From Poa pratensis (lineage: Eukaryota; Streptophyta; Magnoliopsida; Poales; Poaceae), in contig CAMZMU010000107.1 of NCBI GenBank assembly GCA_947311845.1, positions 16,248,225 through 16,312,224 on the forward strand: 64,000 bases of DNA, in the 5' to 3' direction. Positions 23,846 to 34,850 of the stretch are shown here, in pieces; within the stretch, counting starts at the first letter, position 1; each line of letters begins with the position of its first letter. The notes under the pieces were generated by a model that saw only the letters and a list, made by a program, of their open reading frames with translations, was not told the DNA's origin and searched no databases. The translations under genes were made by a program, and so were the position numbers.

Positions 23846-25985
23846 ATGGTGGAAGTTGCCACAACCTAGCGAGCAAAGAACTTTGTGATAAGCTCAACTT
23901 GAAGTTCAAGAAGCACCCACATCCTACCATGTGCAATGGTTGAGTGATACCGGAGCCGTCAAGATTCAACACATGGTGCAAGTGTCCTTCAAGATTGGAG
24001 CCTATGAAGATACGGTTGATTGTGATGTTGTGCCTATGAACGTTTGTCACTTACTCCTTGGGCGTCCATGGCAATTTGACAAGGGTGCTATGCATGATGG
24101 AAGGACAAATACTATAGCTTCAAGAACAACGACAAGACCTTCGTCCTTCGTCCCATGACACCAAGTCAAGTCATCGCCGACAACGCCAAGACTATTGCAA
24201 GGGCACAACAAGATCGTTCGTCAGTGAGATGAGTGGTGAGCGAGAGACCCACCATAAAGTGAGTGAGAGCCACAAGCCAAATGAGTGTGACACTTCAAAG
24301 AGAGTTCCCACAAAACTTACACTATTTGCCACAAAGAGAGTGATAGGGAGTTGAGAGAGAACCCATCCACCCTCACTATGTGCTCATATGCAAGGGTGAA
24401 GTTTCTATGACTAACACTTCACAAACCTTCCTCCTTCTTTGTTGTCTCTTTTGAAGGACTTTGAAGATGTCTTCCCTCAAGAAGTGCCACCGGGACTACC
24501 TCCTCTACGCGGAATCGAGCACCGCATCGACCTTGTTCCCGGCGCACCGCTACCAAACCGCGCTCCTTACCGCACCAACCCCGAGAGACAAAGGAGATCG
24601 AGCGGCAAATACAAGAACTTCTTGCCATGGGACATATCCGCGAGAGCTTGAGTCCGTGCGCCGTGCCCGTCATCTTGGTACCCAAGCACGACAACACTCT
24701 TCGCCTTTGCATGGATTGTCGCCCCATCAACGCCATACCGTTCGGTATCGCCATCCTATCCCTCGACTTGATGATATGCTCGATGAGCTTTGTGGTTCCG
24801 CTATATTCTCCAAAATTGATCTTAAAAGTGGATATCACCAAATAATGTGTGAAGGTGATGAATGGAAGACCGCATTTAAAACAAGCTTGGTCTTTATGAG
24901 TGGCTCGTCATGCCATTTGGTCTTTCCAATGCACCTTCTACTTTTATGCGTCTCATGAATCATGTTTTGCGTCCTTTCATTGGAAATTTGTTGTGGTATA
25001 CTTTGACGACATCCTTATCTATAGCAAATCTTTGGAAGAGCACACTTCTCATGTTGCTCAAGTTTTGTTGGTTCTTCGCAATGAAAAGCTTTATGCAAAT
25101 CTTTCTAAGTGCACTTTTGCCACCAACAAACTTGTTTTCTTGGGTTTTGTTGTTTCTTCGGATGGAGTTGAAGTTGATGATGCAAGATACAAGCAATTCG
25201 GACTTGGCCTTTTCCGATGTCACTTGAGGAGTTGAGACGTTTTCTTGGTTTTGCCGGATTTTACCGCCGTTTCATCAAGGATTTTTCCACAATTGCTTGC
25301 CCCCTCCATGAACTTACAAAGAAGAATGTACCTTTCATTTGGGGCAATGCACATGATTTTGCTTTCAATGAGCTCAAACGGTTATTAACCGAAGCACCAC
25401 TCCTTGCCCTTCCGGATTTCTCTAAGACATTTGAGATTGAATGCGATGCAAGTGGATTGGGCATTGGTGGAGTGCTTATGCAAAATGGTAGACCCATCGC
25501 ATACCATAGTGAGAAACTAGATGGAGCTCGCTTGAATTACCCCATTTATGACAAAGAGTTATTTGCTTTGGTTCGTGTTTTGGATGTGTGGCAACATTAC
25601 CTTCGTCCTAAGGAATTTGTCATTCATTCCGACCATGAATCCTTGAAATATTTGAAAAGTCAAACAAATTTGAACAAAAGACATGCTAAGTGGGTTGAGT
25701 TCATTGAGTCTTTCACCTTTGTAATCAAATACAAGAAAGGTAAAGACAATGTGGTCGCGGATGCTCTATCCCGCAAGGCCAACCTACTTACACGTCTTGA
25801 CATTAGTGTCTTGGGTTTGGATGAGATAAAGAGTTGTATGCTACCGATGCTTTCTTTGGAGACATTTTCGCTCAATGTTCGGAGCACAAAGGAATTGGTG
25901 ATTTCTATTTGCACAAAGGTTTCTTGTTTAAGGCTAACAAACTATGTATACCCGAGTCTTCGCTTCGTTTGGTCCTTTTGAAGGA
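23846..25985 (+). pseudogene. Gypsy pol: protease, reverse transcriptase, RNase H
   Basis: A protease-like segment follows gag (IIDGG near 23840, then CHLLLGRPWQFDKGA near 24045). Reverse transcriptase is in pieces: [16 protein letters not shown] near 24690, [16 protein letters not shown] near 24910, and the YFDD catalytic box near 25000. RNase H lies in one long frame at 25217-25981, with [16 protein letters not shown] and [15 protein letters not shown] [14 protein letters not shown]. Frame changes occur near 24120, 24650, 24900, 25190 and 25930. The gene order and sequence type are gypsy. Confidence 0.85.
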
Positions 25986-26123
25986 ATCGCATGGAGGGTC
26001 TTAATGGGACACTTTGGACGTGACAAGACCTTTGCAATGCTCTCTACCAACTACTATTGGCCAAGAATGAAGCGTGATGTGGAACGCCTAGTTCGACGAT
26101 GTTCTACATGTCTCAAAGCTAAG

Positions 26124-28602
26124 TGAAAGTGCATGTGTTGCCCCATGCATGGTTTTGGTAATTAATGACAATCCTTATGGACTAATGATTGCTTTGAGAT
26201 ATACTTGTAGATCTTGTCCATAGGAAAAGATTGGAGTTCATGTGTTGGACTCTAGAAGATTACATGATGACCAAGGTTCCACCCAAGGGTTTATATGAAG
26301 AATGGTCATGAGAAGAGTTGAGCTTATTGCAAGCATGGCTTGGAAAAAAGATTGAGTGAACTTCATGTTTATCTCCAAGCCATCATCTATATCAAGAGAA
26401 GAATATGAAGCGCAAGTGGATTCATGAAGACGGAGCTTAGCGAGGCTCTCCCATAATGGAGTATGGGGGAGCATTTGGAGATGTCTTCATCAAGCATGTG
26501 CTTGCAAGCGCAAATCAAGAAAAGTGGTCCACTTGAAGAGATCAAGACCGTCATCATCTAGCTCAAGTGGAATGCGCAAGGCAAAGGTATGATCTTGATA
26601 GGGTTTCTATTTTACCGGTCTCATGGTGTTAGTGGGAGACCGGGTTATAGGATAGATGCCGTACTATCAAGAGGGGCTCTCAAGTGAGTAACTTGATCGC
26701 ATCTTTGTGGAGAGCTCAATCCTTTGCATACTTGGCATATCATTCTTTCTTGGTTCTTATTTGGCTTTTATCCATGTGAGAATCTAGAGCTTGTGTTCAT
26801 CTCCATACCAAGCTCTAGTTCATCAAAAACGGATCTCATTGGAATATCTTGTGGTGTTTTTGATGTTGGAGGTTTTACCGGTTCGTCTCTTGTAGAGAGG
26901 TCAAACTCTCCTCTTATGGTTTCCTCCTCACGTGATGGACTATGATGTGTATATGCATGATCTTGTGGTGCTTGTGATTATCTTCGGAGCAAGCCCAAGA
27001 TTATTGAAAACGGAGTCCGGATGGAAAACTTGTTGCGTTCTCGGTGTTGGAAATATTACCGGTCCTCCTCGAGATAAGGTCCACACCTCCCATGTGTGAT
27101 ATCTCCTCCATATTTGTGACCTCGGTGTAGCAAAGCTTTTGTCGTTACCTTTCCAACGCAATTGGATTCACCTGATTTGGAGTTTCCTTGCAAAAGTTAT
27201 TGCAGTTCAAGTGAGCTTTCCTGCGTCTGACGGTAGTACCGCTGCTTCAGCGGTAGTACCGCTCCACCTGGAACGATACTACCCAGCGCAGCTGGTACTC
27301 CTCCTGGCGGTAGTACCGTGTGGTACCGCTGTCTTCAGACAGCGGTACCAGGGGTACCGCTAGGCACGTTTTGCTCTCTGTACTCCTTACGGTACCCGGC
27401 GGTAGCGACCACGTAGTACCGCTGGAATATCTCGAATTTATTCAAGGCTTGTCCAGCGGTAGTACCGCCAGTTCACCGGTAGTACCGCCCCCTGTCTGCG
27501 GCGGTTGTACCGAAAGGTACCGCTGCGCCTGGGAGCAGTACTCTCCTGAGTACCGCCAGGAGTACAGCAGCGGTAGTACCGCTGGGCACGAAAACTGCAC
27601 ATAACGGTCAGATTTCTGGGGAATCTATTTAAAGGGGCCTTCTTCCCCAACGGTTTATACAGCTCTTGAGCAAGTTTTCTCCCCTCTCTCCTCCATTGTT
27701 GAACCTTTGAAAAGCTTGCCTTCTTCTCATTCCCTCCCATGGTTCTTACATATCTTTGAGGGAAATTGAGAGGAGATCTAGATCTACATATCCATCCATT
27801 CCATCTCTCCTCTAAGTGAGGGGAACCTAGTAGATCTTGATCTTGGAGTTCTTGGTGCATCTCCTCTTTGTTCTTCCTCTCTTCTCCCCCATAAGTATTA
27901 GTTGCTTGTGGTGGGATTTGAGAGTGAAGGATTTGAGCACTTGTGTTCTTGCCTTTGCTTTTGTGCATCGGTTTGCTCTCTCCACGAGGATTCGTGGAAG
28001 TGAAGTTTGTGAGCTTATTACTCTTGGGTTGTTGGACCCTAGACGGTGTTCTTGTGACCTTTTGTGGTCAAGGCCTTTTGTGGCTAGTTGGGACCTTTTG
28101 TGGTCCACTTGGGAGCTCCCAATCCTTTTGTGGGTTGTGCCTCAAGATTGTTGTAAGGGACTCGATTTCCGCCCAAAAGGAAATCAATAGTGGAAGGTGA
28201 ACCGAGCTTTTGTGCGAGGTTCATCGGAGAATAGGGTGAGGCCTTTTGTGGCATCTTGAGTTTGATACTCACACCCCTCCAACGAGACGTACTCCCCTAA
28301 AAAGGAGGAACTCGGGAATACATCGTCGTCTCCGCGTGCCTCGGTTATTTCTATACCCGAGCTCTTTACTTATGCACTTTACATTGTGATAGCCTTCGAG
28401 CTTGAAGTATTTTATCTTGCTATCACCTTGTTAATTATCTTGCTTAGCATAAGTTGTTGGTGCACATAGGTGAACCTAGTTTATTTAGGTTGTGTGCTTG
28501 ATAATTTAAACACCTAGTTTTATTCCGCATTTATCAAGCCTAAACCGGAAAAGTTTTAAACACCTATTCACCCCCCCTCTGGGCGACATCCTTATCCTTT
28601 CA
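26124..28602 (+). mobile_element. Solo LTR inserted in the gypsy integrase
   Basis: The 2479-bp unit starts TGAAAGTGCATG and ends ATCCTTTCA, so TGAAAG and CTTTCA are perfect inverted ends. It is flanked by the 5-bp duplication ctaag (26119-26123 and 28603-28607). There is no internal coding region or second LTR, so it is the product of LTR-LTR recombination. A TATA-like tatttaaagg lies near 27627. CGGTAGTACCG-type palindromes are dense at 27229-27590. Confidence 0.9.
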
Positions 28603-29550
28603 CTAAGTCTACTCTAAACTCTCATGGCTTATATACACCTTTGCCTATTCCAAATCGCCCATGGTCCGATATAGCTATGGATTTTGTCTTAGGACTCCCA
28701 CGCACAAAAACAAACAAGGATTCCATATTTGTCGTCATTGATAGATTCTCTAAAATGGCATATTTCATACCATGCAACAAGACCGACGATGCTTCACATA
28801 TTGCTACTTTGTTTTTCAGGGAAATCGTCCGTCTACATGGAGTGCCCAAGACCATTGTGTCGGATCGTAACGTCAAGTTTGTGAGCTATTTTTGGAAGAC
28901 TTTGATGGCCAAGATGGGAATCAAGCAACTTTTCTCCACCGCATACCACCCTCAAACCGATGGCCAAACCGAAGTGGTGAACCGAAGCCTATCCACACTC
29001 CTTCGTGTGTTGATCAAGCCTAACTTGAAGAATTGGGAAGAGTGCATCCCACACGCCGAGTTCGCCTACAATCGAGCACTACATCGCGCAACAAAGAGAA
29101 CACCATTCGAGATTGTCTATGGCTCCAACCCCTACACCGCGCTCGACATGCTACCACTACCACTCCGTGAGCAAGTTAACATGGACTTCGACACACGAGC
29201 CGCTTACATGAAGAAGCTCCATGAGGAAACAAGAACTACACTCGAGAAGCACAACAAAGACCATGCTACGAAGATGAACAAACACAAGCGCGCCATGATA
29301 TTTGAAGAAGGAGACCTTGTTTGGCTACACCTTCGCAAAGATCGCTTCCCGGATGCAAGGAAGTCCAATCTTCACCCTCGTGGAGATGGACCTTTCAAGG
29401 TTATCAAGCGCATCAACGACAATGCCTACAAGATCGACATCTCCAACACCAAACACATGGTCCATGACACCTTCAACGTCGCCGACCTATCGCCATACCT
29501 TGGAACATCAAGCGATGAGGATGACCAAGAGTCGAGGACGACTCTTTTCC

Positions 29551-29569
29551 AAGGGGGGGGGGGGGGAGA
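29551..29569 (+). other. Polypurine tract of the gypsy element
   Basis: aagg followed by a long G run and aga lies immediately before the right LTR and is the expected primer site for plus-strand DNA. The G run is translated as Gly residues in the open integrase frame. Confidence 0.85.
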
Positions 29570-30624
29570 TGATGTAGCCCAACCTCCAAGTGGACCAATG
29601 ACAAGAGCAAGAGTCAAGGCTCTCCATGATAAGGTGAATTCACTCCTATCTATGTGTGATCTCGACACTCCTTTGAATGGGTTTCTACTTCATTCGGATA
29701 CGTTGTGCCTACTCAGGAACCACCTTGACGACGACCCACAATGGAGTGGAGAAGATGACCAAGAGAAGCCCCAAGAAGATGGCCAAGAAGAAGAAAAAGA
29801 GGATGATCAAACAGCTTCAGGCGGTACTACCGGACCCGACCCGGTACTACCGCCTCCGCCTGACGTGTCACCTGCTGAAGAACCTACCGGGGTCGGTACT
29901 ACCGCGTCTGGCCACCCCGGTACTACCGCAACATGCCAGCGCGGTACTACCGCGCCAACTACCGCGTCTACTGCCGGATCTCCCAGGAGTTACGGGTATC
30001 GCCGGGTTCTAACCCGGTAGTGGCCCCGGTACTGGCCCGGTACTACCGCGCGCCCGGTACTACCGGGTTCACTCCGGTACTACCGCTGCGGGCGTGCCTG
30101 CGTGCTGAAAAGGCCCCCGAGCCTTGTAATCTCATCCCTTTTGGATCTAGACTATAAATAGGATATCCCCATCCAGATCTAGGGTTAGACTATGATTTGA
30201 GAACTAAAGTAGAGCCTCGCTCCTTCTTCTCAAAGTGTCTCTTTCCTCATATGGAGATGAACCAAGGCCTCCCCTTGTGGAGATGAACCAAGGCCTCCTC
30301 TTGAGGAGAAGATCCCTGCGTGGATACCAAGGCTTCCGCTTGTAGTTGCGATTACTTGCTAATCTTCCCTCTGTGAGTGGCTAGATTGGATTGGTTGGAT
30401 TGACCAATTGGACAAATAATCCTAAGAGTAAGGTGTGCTTGGGAGAGGAGGATTGGGGGCTGCCCACGGGGATTTGTTACCAATCGAGTCTTGCCGGGTT
30501 GCTACTTGCTATTTACCCTTGTGTGTTGATTTCCCCCTCTTTTGTGTTCTTCGTTCATCGCGTGTTCTTCGTGTTTATCGTTCCCTCCGCACAAATCCGT
30601 GAAAATCGGGACCAACCTACATCA
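29570..30624 (+). repeat. Right LTR of the gypsy element
   Basis: 1055 bp from tgatgtagccc to cctacatca. TATA box at 30153-30160. Contains the GGTACTACCG repeats between 29822 and 30083, including the copies missing from the left LTR. Confidence 0.9.
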
Positions 30625-31052
30625 CTCTTGAAGGAAACATCACCTTCAAGTTATGCCTCCAAATCGTTTGATCGGACTGCAAGCACACGGATATAGGCGC
30701 TTAAAGGTGTAAACTGTTTTCACATTAAATTATATCTATGTCATGTAGCATCATATTTTGGCTCTTCTCTAACTATCAATCCATGTATTTTTATCCAGAA
30801 ACACAAAGCTGATCCGAACAAACTTTAAATGTGCTACTTATAAAGTGGGATCATATCCGTGAACCGTCGTTGTTGTGACGTTTCGCTGCACTCTTCAAAA
30901 CACTTTTTTTAATTAAGAATGTCTTGGACAGTGTGGCCGAAATGTCACAGCGGTGACGTTATTATATTTCGGCGACACCGTCCAAGATGGAGCAAGCCTC
31001 AGTACGAAGAATTTGGCAATTTGGCTTGGTGTAGTTTCTGTTTTTTTCAGTT

Positions 31053-31148
31053 TTTGATGCTATGTAATGGTGACAATTTGGCATGAGAATGATAGGATTA
31101 GCGAAGCATGTGTAACTCATCTTTTGATGCTATGTAATGGTGACAATT
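31053..31148. repeat. Short direct repeat in CACTA element 1
   Basis: tttgatgctatgtaatggtg followed by acaatt occurs at about 31054 and again at about 31121. No coding signal. Confidence 0.7.
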
Positions 31149-31875
31149 GTTATATACGTTATGAACGGTTTTGCTAGCAACTTTGTGCTTCTGCTGTGAT
31201 ATTTTGAATGTCAATTGGCAACTGTATTGCTGCTGTAGGCTTATGAAAAAACCTCAATGCAAACGAGTAAAACAAAATCTCCGTTTCTGATGTCCCGATA
31301 CATCGTCAATGGAGATTGGATGGCCACCGTAGCCAAAATCATGCCTCATCGGTGACGGTTTTTCTGTTCCGTTGCCGATGAGAGCCTTCACATCAGTGAC
31401 AGGGTCGGGGACACGGACCCTTTTTCCGTTTCCGATGGGTTTTTCGGCCCGTTTCCGATGTGTCGTTATGTACTAGTGTATGTCTCCCTCACCTGCTATT
31501 CGTCTCGATCTCCGTGGCGGAGCTCCCTATCTAGGTGTGCTAGGTGCTAGGCTTGACACTCCGATGATGATGGTGGTGCTCCTGAGTTGTGCCGTGGGGT
31601 TCGAGTCGCACGCCGGTGCGGTGCGTGAGGCTGATTGCCGAGTCTTGCCATTGTGATCCCTCGACTGCACCCTCACCTCTTGTGTCTCTTGGTGGCTCTT
31701 GATGTTCCCTCTTCTAGTTGTCTTTTTTCATGTATTTTCATTGTCTTCTCTTCCCCTGTATCCCCATGTATAATTTCTATCTGTTGTAAGAACATGGCCT
31801 GCTAGGCTACTTCGATGAATATAACAACCGGTGGGGAGCAATCCCCCGTCTTCCTCGAAAAAAGGGGAGCCCTGA

Positions 31876-32255
31876 CAGACCCTGAGGGCGCTTGTTTGAT
31901 TGGAGCTTTTTCGGTATTTTCGTAACTTATTGTGTTTGACCCTCGACTGACAAATGCAGACTCACACTATGTTCTGTAAACCGTTTTGACCACCGCAATG
32001 GTCTTCTTGTTATAACATATAACATGATATTGTTAGAAGTATCATACATATAGAGCTACAAAAGCACGTGTTTAAGTTTATTTTCTAATTTATAGGACAA
32101 CCCAATTTCACTACAAGCAAGTTGAAAAATCATACTAAAAACAGCTAATTACCATTATTATTCTAATCTACTATCTTTAGATTCCCCATTGTCATTACGG
32201 CCTCCGAAAACTATATTATACATGCCTCGGGTAATCTTATCAATTCCGCACATTT
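31876..32255. other. Spacer without a recognised gene
   Basis: The first bases (gggcgcttgtttgattggag) resemble the end of the gggcttgtttgatt MITE family, but no partner end was found. The rest is AT-rich with no recognised feature. Confidence 0.4.
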
Positions 32256-33862
32256 TTAATCCAACATAGAGATCTCATATAAGGATTGAGACGTGGAAAT
32301 AATAGATTCTGTGGGAGGGGTTACTATAGTTACTTTTGCCACGAGACAAGCGTGGGTTGTTGGCACGTTCTCATTGGGGGGGGGGGGGTCGAATAAAGGT
32401 GGCGATGAAGAGAAAGATGTAGCTATGGCGACTTGGGACACACCTAATACCTCATCTTCATCTTCACCGCAAAACATGTATTTTTCTTGATCCTTCCACA
32501 CTTCTTGCATCAACAACATCTTGGGATGCCTTTTCTTCACGAAGTTTTTGCTAGGGACGACCTTGGTCTTGTCCTTGCGAACAAGTCTTTCATCGTGATA
32601 CTCCCTCTTCTCTTATGGGCACTATGCAATTAAGTAGTTGACTTTGCCACAATTGAAACACGTTCTTGCACGATCAAATCTTGGCTTGCCACCACTTGAT
32701 ATAGATCTTGAGTTGCTTGATTTCATGAAACACGTTCTTAGCATATTTTGTGTTTTCGGGGCAACACTCGTCTTTGTACTCTTCTTCCTTCTCTTCATGA
32801 GCAACCATCTTGGACTTCAAAGCAAGGTTGGGGGATTTCTTGAGTCCTCTATGCACACTAGTTGAGAATCCCTTCATTTGTGAAGAAATTGGTCACCACT
32901 ATTCTATCAAGGCCGAGCTTTAGCACACTATCCTCAACCAGAGTGCTAAGTGAGTTTGTCTCCATAGGGATCATGCAGAAAAATTTCGACCATGCTCTCG
33001 TTTGATCCAATCATCTCCAACTTGCTCATTTCCAAAATCTCTCAATGAGACGGTGAGGGTCGTGAGTCTTGATAGTGGTTTTCTGGAGACTCATTTGCAT
33101 GCATCACAAACTCATCGGCTTCATTTAGGGCAACATCATGCTTGGATTGTTGAATTATTGCTTTGCCCATGAACAAAACCTCAAGATGATCCCAAGCTTC
33201 CTTGGTCATCTTGAATGGACGTATGTGAGAAAGATGCTCCAAGGTCAAAGAATGTTTGATAATGTGAAAGGCGGTTGCATTGAGTTGATGGTTGATCTCT
33301 TCTCTTGGAGTCAAATCGTTGAAATCATGAGGACGAATGCCATGTTGCACAATTCTCCATAAATGAGTTGAAGAGTTACAAATTCCATTTGAAACTTCCA
33401 CAAAGCAATTTGGTTACAGTAGTATTAAGCATAGGTGGGGGACCAACACTACTTATGTGAGGCATGGGAATGATTGGGTGTAGTAGGAGTCCAAAAGGGG
33501 ACCCTATAATTAACTCCCGAACTATTCCCGGTGTGTGGCGGGGAATCCGTCACACTTCCCTGCGCCTTAGCTTTGGCATTGTCTTCAGCCTTTGCCTTGG
33601 CTTCGACATCCTCTTCCGAGTTAGTAATAGCCGGTATTCCGGCGGCATCACTAACACCGGGAGTGGCGAGGGAAGGTGTGTCGGAATCCTTAGGTTTCAC
33701 CATCAATTCCACAAATACCTTCCGCACACCGTCACCTATGGTAGACACAATGCTATAGGTAATTTTATAATCAAGATTGTAAATATTGGACTGAAGATTG
33801 CCTACAACATCGGTCAAATGACCCATAGTCACGAGTGCATCGGGATCCATGGCGCCAGCCAT
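32256..33862 (-). pseudogene. Copia-like gag remnant
   Basis: On the minus strand a start MAGAMDPDALVTMGHLTDVV leads to an Ala/Lys-rich linker. A UBN2-like gag segment follows (WRIVQHGIRPHDFNDL, AFHIIKHSLT, MTKEAWDHLEVLF at about 33042-33401), then a partial zinc knuckle (ARTCFNCGKVN near 32650) that lacks its His-Cys half. Several stops and frame changes separate the pieces. No protease or polymerase follows to the left, so it may come from a gag-only or truncated element. The family assignment is by motif style. Confidence 0.65.
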
Positions 33863-33914
33863 ATTCTCTTAGGCGTCAAAGCCTTTAGATAAGAAACGAG
33901 GCTCTCATATCAAC

Positions 33915-34850
33915 TGAAAAAGGCCGGTATGGTCGACTGACGGGGGGGAGGGGGGGGGGGGGTGAATAGTTGACTATTAATTTTTACTTTTCTTTCAATT
34001 AAGTGATATAAGCAATCACAAGGTTAACGAGCAGCCTACGTGATACGATACAAAATACAATACGTAGCGGAGTACAGCTAGTAAAGGAAAGAGATAACTG
34101 CAATGGTCGATACGGAGATGCAATTCCCGAAGTTCCTTCCCCACGAAAGTACGTCTTCCTTAGAGGGATGTGAAGCCACCAAGGCACTCGAATAGCCCAG
34201 ATGTGCTCACCCTATTCTATTTGAGCCTCTCCCGTGAAGGAAATCTCAACTCACTATGAGGTCCACTTGAATGCGTTGACCAAACCTTTACAAAAGTTAC
34301 AGCTAGTCCACAACTATTTGGAGGCTCCCAACAAGATAGCTTTTTGCACCAAGGTGAAGTTATGAGAACAATCTTCCATATAGGGCCCAAGAGGTAACAA
34401 GATTCACAAGGAATTAATGGGGGAATCAAGATTGGTTCGGTGGGAGTGTGATTTAGGTCTCCTCCTTCACTTCTCAAGAAATAAAAATGTTTAAGACAAG
34501 GGAGTGAGAGATATACGCAATAAAAGCTCTGCTCATTAATTGTGGAGAGAGTTCATTTCCAGCTTAGTCTTCGTGGAGAAGAAGACCCCCTATATATAGG
34601 TGCTCCCAAATCAGTCTATTACTGTGCAAAAAAGCACCGCCGAGAGTACTGGTCGGAGGAGCAGCACTACTGACCCTCTTGTCTGGCCAGCCCCAAGACC
34701 CAAACCGCTCCTCAGCAAGGAGCGCATCCCTGGAACTACTGTGACGGTAGGGGCGGTAGTACCGGTTAGACAGTAGTACATGCCCTACTTCCGCGTTACT
34801 TCTGAACAACAACAACAACAATAACAATAACAACAACAACAAGGGCATAC
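33915..34850 (-). repeat. Probable LTR of the copia-like remnant
   Basis: Upstream (to the right) of the gag start, the minus strand reads a degenerate primer-site-like sequence (gttgatatgagagcc) next to an end of the type gaccataccggcctttttca with a long C run. This matches the pattern at the end of the solo LTR at 28560-28602. A TATA box for leftward transcription (tatatata, 34591-34598) lies about 680 bp away. The distal LTR border was not found, so the right limit is approximate. Confidence 0.5.
34805..34842. repeat. (CAA)n microsatellite
   Basis: Interrupted caacaacaa/caataacaa run of about 38 bp. Confidence 0.9.

Larger units (their letters stand above)
25986..29700 (+). pseudogene. 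Gypsy integrase, split by a solo LTR
   Basis: The zinc-binding head (GHFGRDKTFAMLSTNYYWPR and CSTCLKAK) ends at 26118. The core resumes after the insertion at 28608 with PIPNRPWSDIAMDFVLGLPR. The catalytic residues are D in AMDFVLG, D in VSDRNVKF and E in GQTEVVNRS. A GPY/F-type module follows (GDGPFKVIKRINDNAYKIDI). From 28641 the frame is open to 30020, running through the polypurine tract into the right LTR, where it reads PSGPMTRARVKALHDKVNSL. No classical chromodomain was recognised. Confidence 0.85.
19866..30624 (+). mobile_element. Ty3/gypsy-type LTR retrotransposon, itself interrupted
   Basis: Order: left LTR (19866-20874), primer binding site (20877-20890), gag, protease, reverse transcriptase, RNase H, integrase, polypurine tract (29551-29569), right LTR (29570-30624). 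Integrase after RNase H places it in the gypsy superfamily. All reading frames except the integrase part are broken. A solo LTR of another family is inserted in the integrase region (26124-28602). The 5 bp outside the LTRs differ (gctag on the left, ctctt on the right), so no target duplication is seen. Confidence 0.9.
18161..31478 (-). mobile_element. CACTA element 1 (non-autonomous), host of a gypsy insertion
   Basis: The ends are CACTAGTACAGAACGACACA at 18161 and, inverted, TGTCGTTATGTACTAGTG ending at 31478. The 3-bp duplication tat lies on both sides (18158-18160 and 31479-31481). Removing the gypsy element leaves about 2.56 kb. No TNPD/TNPA transposase is visible. Its left end matches the right end of CACTA element 2 (61019-63944), and its right end matches that element's left end. 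The two therefore belong to one family and lie in opposite orientation. Confidence 0.9.
17204..31860 (+). mobile_element. Non-LTR type retroposon, split by later insertions
   Basis: The 15-bp sequence aaaggggagccctga occurs directly before (17189-17203) and after (31861-31875) this unit. The right end runs into a short A tract, as expected for target-primed insertion of an RNA copy. Without the insertion at 18161-31478 the body is about 1.3 kb. It is GC-rich at its 5' part and pyrimidine-rich near its 3' end (31680-31760). No reverse transcriptase is visible. It could be a truncated LINE, a non-autonomous derivative, or a processed RNA copy. Confidence 0.75.
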
